Source: Polietes domitor (lineage: Eukaryota > Arthropoda > Insecta > Diptera > Muscidae). From it: a stretch of DNA of 64,000 bases. The DNA lies in NCBI GenBank assembly GCA_947397865.1, contig OX377618.1, forward strand, positions 160,114,524 to 160,178,523, written 5' to 3'. The translations under genes and the position numbers were made by a program. The notes below the pieces were generated by a model. It was given only the letters and a program-made list of their open reading frames with translations, did no database searches and was not told the origin of the DNA. Within the stretch, counting starts at the first letter, position 1. Every line of letters starts with the position of its first letter. Of the stretch, positions 60,536 through 64,000 are shown piece by piece.

Positions 60536-62014
60536 TGCTCACTTTTTCTGATCGTATTGATAGGATGCTTGTGTTCCTAGACGTAGTCTATTAAATACTA
60601 CCTGCAATGGCCTTCTCAGAATATTTACCACAGTGCGATCGGACCTCGTTACGCTAAAGTGCACAATGCACACAATCGCCACGGAACCAGAACGACTAAA
60701 GAAGCACTAATGAAAAAAGCAACAATTTTCAACCCAAAAGTTAAACGCGTATAAATTGAGAAAACGTGCAATTAAGTTAACAGCAGCAGCAAAAATACAC
60801 AGAGCAGCTTAAATGGCAAAAACAAAGACAAAAACCCTCCGAAAATTGTCATGGTCTAGTTTTTATCTAAATAACGAAATCTTTAAAACATTTAACGAAC
60901 ACTCCCAAACAAAGCGCACACCTTTGCAGCAATCACTACCGTAAATTGCTAGAGCACACATACACACACACGCACACACTCCCTCTTATAGTGATACAGT
61001 ATTCCCGGTACAACATAGGTACACTTACCTAGATACACAATTGCTAATGGTTTTTACGTCGCATGGCACAACATGAACGACAATAGCATCACACCCCGGC
61101 TACCCATCGACCGGCACAACAACAACAAACAGATAATTTTCTGGACCCGAACACCTCACCCGCTCCAAAAATAAGGTATTTTCTCAATGTATCCTTAATT
61201 AAAGTGATTTCCGTTTGCCATCTAACATTGCTGGCAACGAACTACATGAGATGGAAGATACGCACACACATTCGCAGACACAGATACAGACGCAATCTGT
61301 AATGGTATGGTTTCGGGAAGCAACAACGGGCATTCAACGCACCAGTGCTGACAACATCCTGAGCTAAAAAAAATCGACAAAATATTTTTCCATATGTGAA
61401 ATCCAAAGAAAAATCCTCCGGAGCACAAAGGAAACATAGGAAGAAAATACTAAAATTGTAGTGGAATAAAATTAAAATTGAGTCGAATAAAATTACTTAA
61501 TTTGAGGACATTTGCAGTTTTTTTTTAAATAGAAAAATGCAATACTGGTTGCCAAACAACTACCAAGTTTCTTAATATTAGTCCATTTGTACTGAAATTC
61601 ATTAAACTTTTTTTATGAGTGCATACACTAAGAATTGGAATTTGCCCAGCGAAAAAAATTCTCACACACAATTTTTACTATATGAGTCATCCCATGTCAA
61701 GTGGTACGGTTTTTGATTTCGATATCTGCGATTGTTTTGAAAGTTTGTGTATGTATTCCTCTCATAAAAATATTGTATACGTATTTTTGGAAAAAAAATG
61801 ATTTTTTTCACGAGTTATGACCAATTCAACAGTGAAAAACATACAACATTTTTCAAAAGGTGTGTTCATTCAATCGCCTGTAACTCCTGAAAGACTTTAC
61901 CAATTTTTTCTTATATTTTTCATTGTTTGATAACAGTTTATGGTAAAACTAATAATACCAATATAATATAGAAATTATTATCGATCAAAAATCCGAAACC
62001 CGATTTAAAATCGT
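60536..62014. other. Noncoding stretch with A/C-rich, apparently single-copy DNA
   Basis: From about 60660 to 61430 the sequence is A- and C-rich (CAGCAGCAGC, ACAACAACAACAAAC) with a (CA)n at about 60958-60980, and carries none of the repeats found elsewhere in the window. It resembles the untranslated or intronic DNA of fly genes. The longest frames (61222-61437 on the minus strand; an open stretch at 61019-61174 on the plus strand) carry no domain. The rest is AT-rich. Confidence 0.4.
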
Positions 62015-62605
62015 ATAAAAAATTCCCGGGAATTCTCACATTTTTCATTTCCATATCCCGGGAAATTCGGACGGGAAACCCGCGGAAATTCAGTAGAAAA
62101 TTTTACATATTTCTTCGCATAATTTTTCTATCATTTCCACAATAAAATTAAAAATGTTGTACATAAATTTAGATCACGTCGCTTTTGATCAGGTATGTCA
62201 AAAATTGCAGTTGGACAACAAAATATTTTTAAGCTGCGTTCGGACATTGACTCAAAATCCACTTTTTTGGATTTTTCCTGTCAAGCTTCATACGAAAATT
62301 TAAAATTGACTATTAATGTGAACGATAGTTCTCCGTCGCGTCCACGTTTTGCAATAAAATAAGAAATATCTGATCTTTAATTAATTTTGAAACTTGAAAA
62401 GATGATATGAATTCTGTAACAGGTTCGTTGTGAAATATATATTTATTTTACTTTAATAAAATGTGAATATTTCATTGGAAAAATTAGCTTAACTCATGGT
62501 AAACAGTATGTTGACGATTTCCCGTGCTGTCCCGGCATCCCGGGAAACTGAAAAAATAATTCCCGTTTCCCGGGGAAATAAAAATTACGGGAAATGCAAA
62601 CCATA
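62015..62605. mobile_element. Short family G element with inverted GGGAATTCCC-rich ends
   Basis: AATTCCCGGGAATTC, ATATCCCGGGAAATTC and GACGGGAAACCCGCGG at the left (62015-62095) are mirrored at 62515-62595 by CCCGTGCTGTCCCGGCATCC, CCCGGGAAACTG and TTCCCGTTTCCCGGGG. The right end read inward is ATGGTTTGCATTTCCCG, close to TAGAGTTTGCATCCC at 534. Target duplications are not evident. Confidence 0.5.
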
Positions 62606-62695
62606 TGTGGCACCTTCAACAGAAATTTAGCTTTTTTTCCAATTTTATAAAGCAATATATTAGGAGTACGATGAATATCATAGTCTAGAAACTTT

Positions 62696-63150
62696 GTGAG
62701 AGTTCAAAAAATGGGCGGAATTGGAAATGAAGGTGGTACCTCCAGTACGAAATTGAAATCTATTTTCAAATATATTTATTTTTATGACATTCTGAAATTT
62801 TATCTGAATCCATCCACTATTAATCTGGGTAGTTGGGAGAAAATGGGCGGTATTGTTGCAGGGGGCGAATACCATAAGAAATCAAAACCAGTTATAGAGT
62901 ATTTTCTCTTTAATGACACCGAGTCTCCTGAAATTATGTGTGAGTTCATTAAGTTTTCACTTAATGGGCGGGATTTGAAAGACGGGCGTGGCACCTACTC
63001 CAACAATAAGAACCCGTTTATTCCGTTATATGTCAACAAGAATCTTGAAATTGTGTGTGAGTTCATTGAGACAATAAAAGACAATATAAACCCGAATTTT
63101 TTATTTTTCGTAAGTGTTTTTTGTCTGGAGAATCGGGCGGGATTCAGTTA
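62696..63150 (+). repeat. GGGCGG-rich repeat (family K) with a 151-codon open frame
   Basis: GGGCGG/GGGCGTGG blocks and the repeated GAAATTATGTGTGAGTTCAT / GAAATTGTGTGTGAGTTCAT (about 120 bp apart) show internal tandem structure. An uninterrupted frame covers it, containing INLGSWEKMGGIV. The related copy at 29771-30440 has stops, and a G-rich repeat lacking stops by chance is the simpler reading. I do not recognise a protein family. Confidence 0.55.
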
Positions 63151-63165
63151 GTTAACTATAATTAT

Positions 63166-63433
63166 TAGGGCGGGTTGATTTGTATGGATGAAAAAATAAA
63201 TAAAAATCGTATAGCAAAAACGTAATCTACATTAAATTTTAAGAAAATTCTCCGAAGAGACCATGGGTCTAAAATCAAACCCTAATCCGCGACTCTCGAC
63301 TTGAAATTTTTTGCTTGGGTGAATATTTTTTTTAATGAAAAAAAATTTTGAGGGAAGAAAAAATATAAATGTAAAGTTTATGTAGTTTACGTTTTTGCTA
63401 TACGATTTGAAAAATAAAAATCAACCCGCCAAA
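63166..63433. mobile_element. MITE with ~50-bp inverted repeats
   Basis: Left TAGGGCGGGTTGATTTGTAT and AATCGTATAGCAAAAACGTA are mirrored on the right by TACGTTTTTGCTATACGATT and TCAACCCGCCAAA. Identical ATAATTAT octamers lie at both borders (63158-63165 and 63434-63441), consistent with an 8-bp target duplication, though AT-rich context weakens this. The interior is AT-rich and noncoding. Confidence 0.75.
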
Positions 63434-63450
63434 ATAATTATATTGCTAAA

Positions 63451-64000
63451 TCTATATAATAAAAATGAAATGATGTTCGTTGGTAATCGCATCACTTAGT
63501 TACAAACTGTTCGTGGTAGTCCGTACTAGGTTTTAAGATTGAAAAACTTTTGGATAGTTGACCGCAAAATAGGAAAATGTTTAAAAAACTGAAACTGCCT
63601 TTTTCTATAGAATTTTTGAATGAACTCAAGGCTATAAGTCTCAATACAAGCAATGGATTTGCGAAATTCTTTTATGTTATGTTCGTCATAATTCTGCGAA
63701 AGTTTTCGGAATACAAAAATTCGGACAAATATAAAGAAAAGTCAGAAAATTCGGACAGAGTGCAAAAAATCTTTATATTTTATGCACTTTTGTCAGAACT
63801 GACAATAGGAGCGACATATTTGGTGATTCCATTTTGTTTGGTTCATAATTCCAGTTCGTAATCAGTCATCAAATAAGCAGGGAAATCCAGTTACAGATAT
63901 TTCATGTATTTTCACCGATTCGTGGACATTGAATGAAGACATGTGATTAATATTAGCCCAACTGGGAATGACAGCGCCACACTATCCGATGCACTAAGCA
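63451..64000 (+). mobile_element. Helitron 5' part, continuing beyond the window
   Basis: TCTATATAATAAAAATGAAA follows an A and matches the start of the complete Helitron at 31620. Similarity continues through GATGTTCGTTGGTAATCGCA, CGTGGTAGTCCG, GGTTTTAAGAT, GCAATGGATTTGCG and ATAATTCTGCGAAAG with internal length differences. No CTAG terminus is found before the window ends. A 94-codon frame at 63577-63861 reads this repeat. I do not consider it a gene. Confidence 0.7.

Noticed and set aside
61019..61174. Possible coding exon containing PRLPIDRHNNNKQ
   Set aside because: The open stretch is only about 50 codons, splice signals are unconvincing and the peptide is unrecognised.

Overview
The window looks like repeat-dense, AT-rich nuclear DNA from a fly, most likely a calyptrate dipteran. 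This is inferred from the mixture of mariner-like, jockey-like, Helitron, DINE-like and tRNA-SINE sequences; no host gene is present to fix the species. No intact host protein-coding gene, rRNA or functional tRNA gene could be supported. Almost every recognisable reading frame belongs to a decayed mobile element, and the rest of the sequence is AT-rich DNA with short CA, CAG/CAA and T tracts, as expected of intergenic or long-intron fly DNA.

Layout. 0.5-8.6 kb: a tRNA-derived SINE, a LINE tail, a 1-kb fold-back element, and a hAT-like element (6032-7474, perfect 8-bp target duplication) nested inside a DINE-like repeat. 10-17 kb: Helitron-like and DINE-like repeats built on the same ~136-bp tandem module. 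17-21.4 kb: mostly featureless. 21-27 kb: a repeat split by a DINE-like insertion, a hAT-like MITE, and an internally deleted mariner of 619 bp. 27.7-33 kb: a broken jockey-like LINE, a GGGCGG-rich repeat, a complete short Helitron and a diverged monomer of the satellite that follows.

34.3-40.6 kb is the most striking structure: about 15 nearly identical 425-bp units in two oppositely oriented arms (7 complete units on each side), meeting at a switch point near 37620. A transcript crossing it could fold into a ~3-kb hairpin. The switch lies at a 12-bp sequence that occurs twice, in inverted orientation, within each unit. The arms are not exact mirror images (different homopolymer lengths, one private substitution), which argues against a trivial read-through artefact but does not exclude a misassembly.

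41-50 kb: a broken member of an uncharacterised repeated arthropod protein family, Helitron-like 3' ends in tandem, a second 619-bp mariner derivative with the same internal deletion, a different decayed mariner, and a second LINE fragment. 49.5-64 kb: more DINE-like repeats, a second SINE with a perfect 14-bp target duplication, fragments rich in CCGGGAATTCCCGG, a third LINE tail, a MITE and the start of a second Helitron running off the window. The elements do not work together as a pathway; what can be read from them is the order of nested insertion and the recent activity of the mariner derivative and the satellite array.
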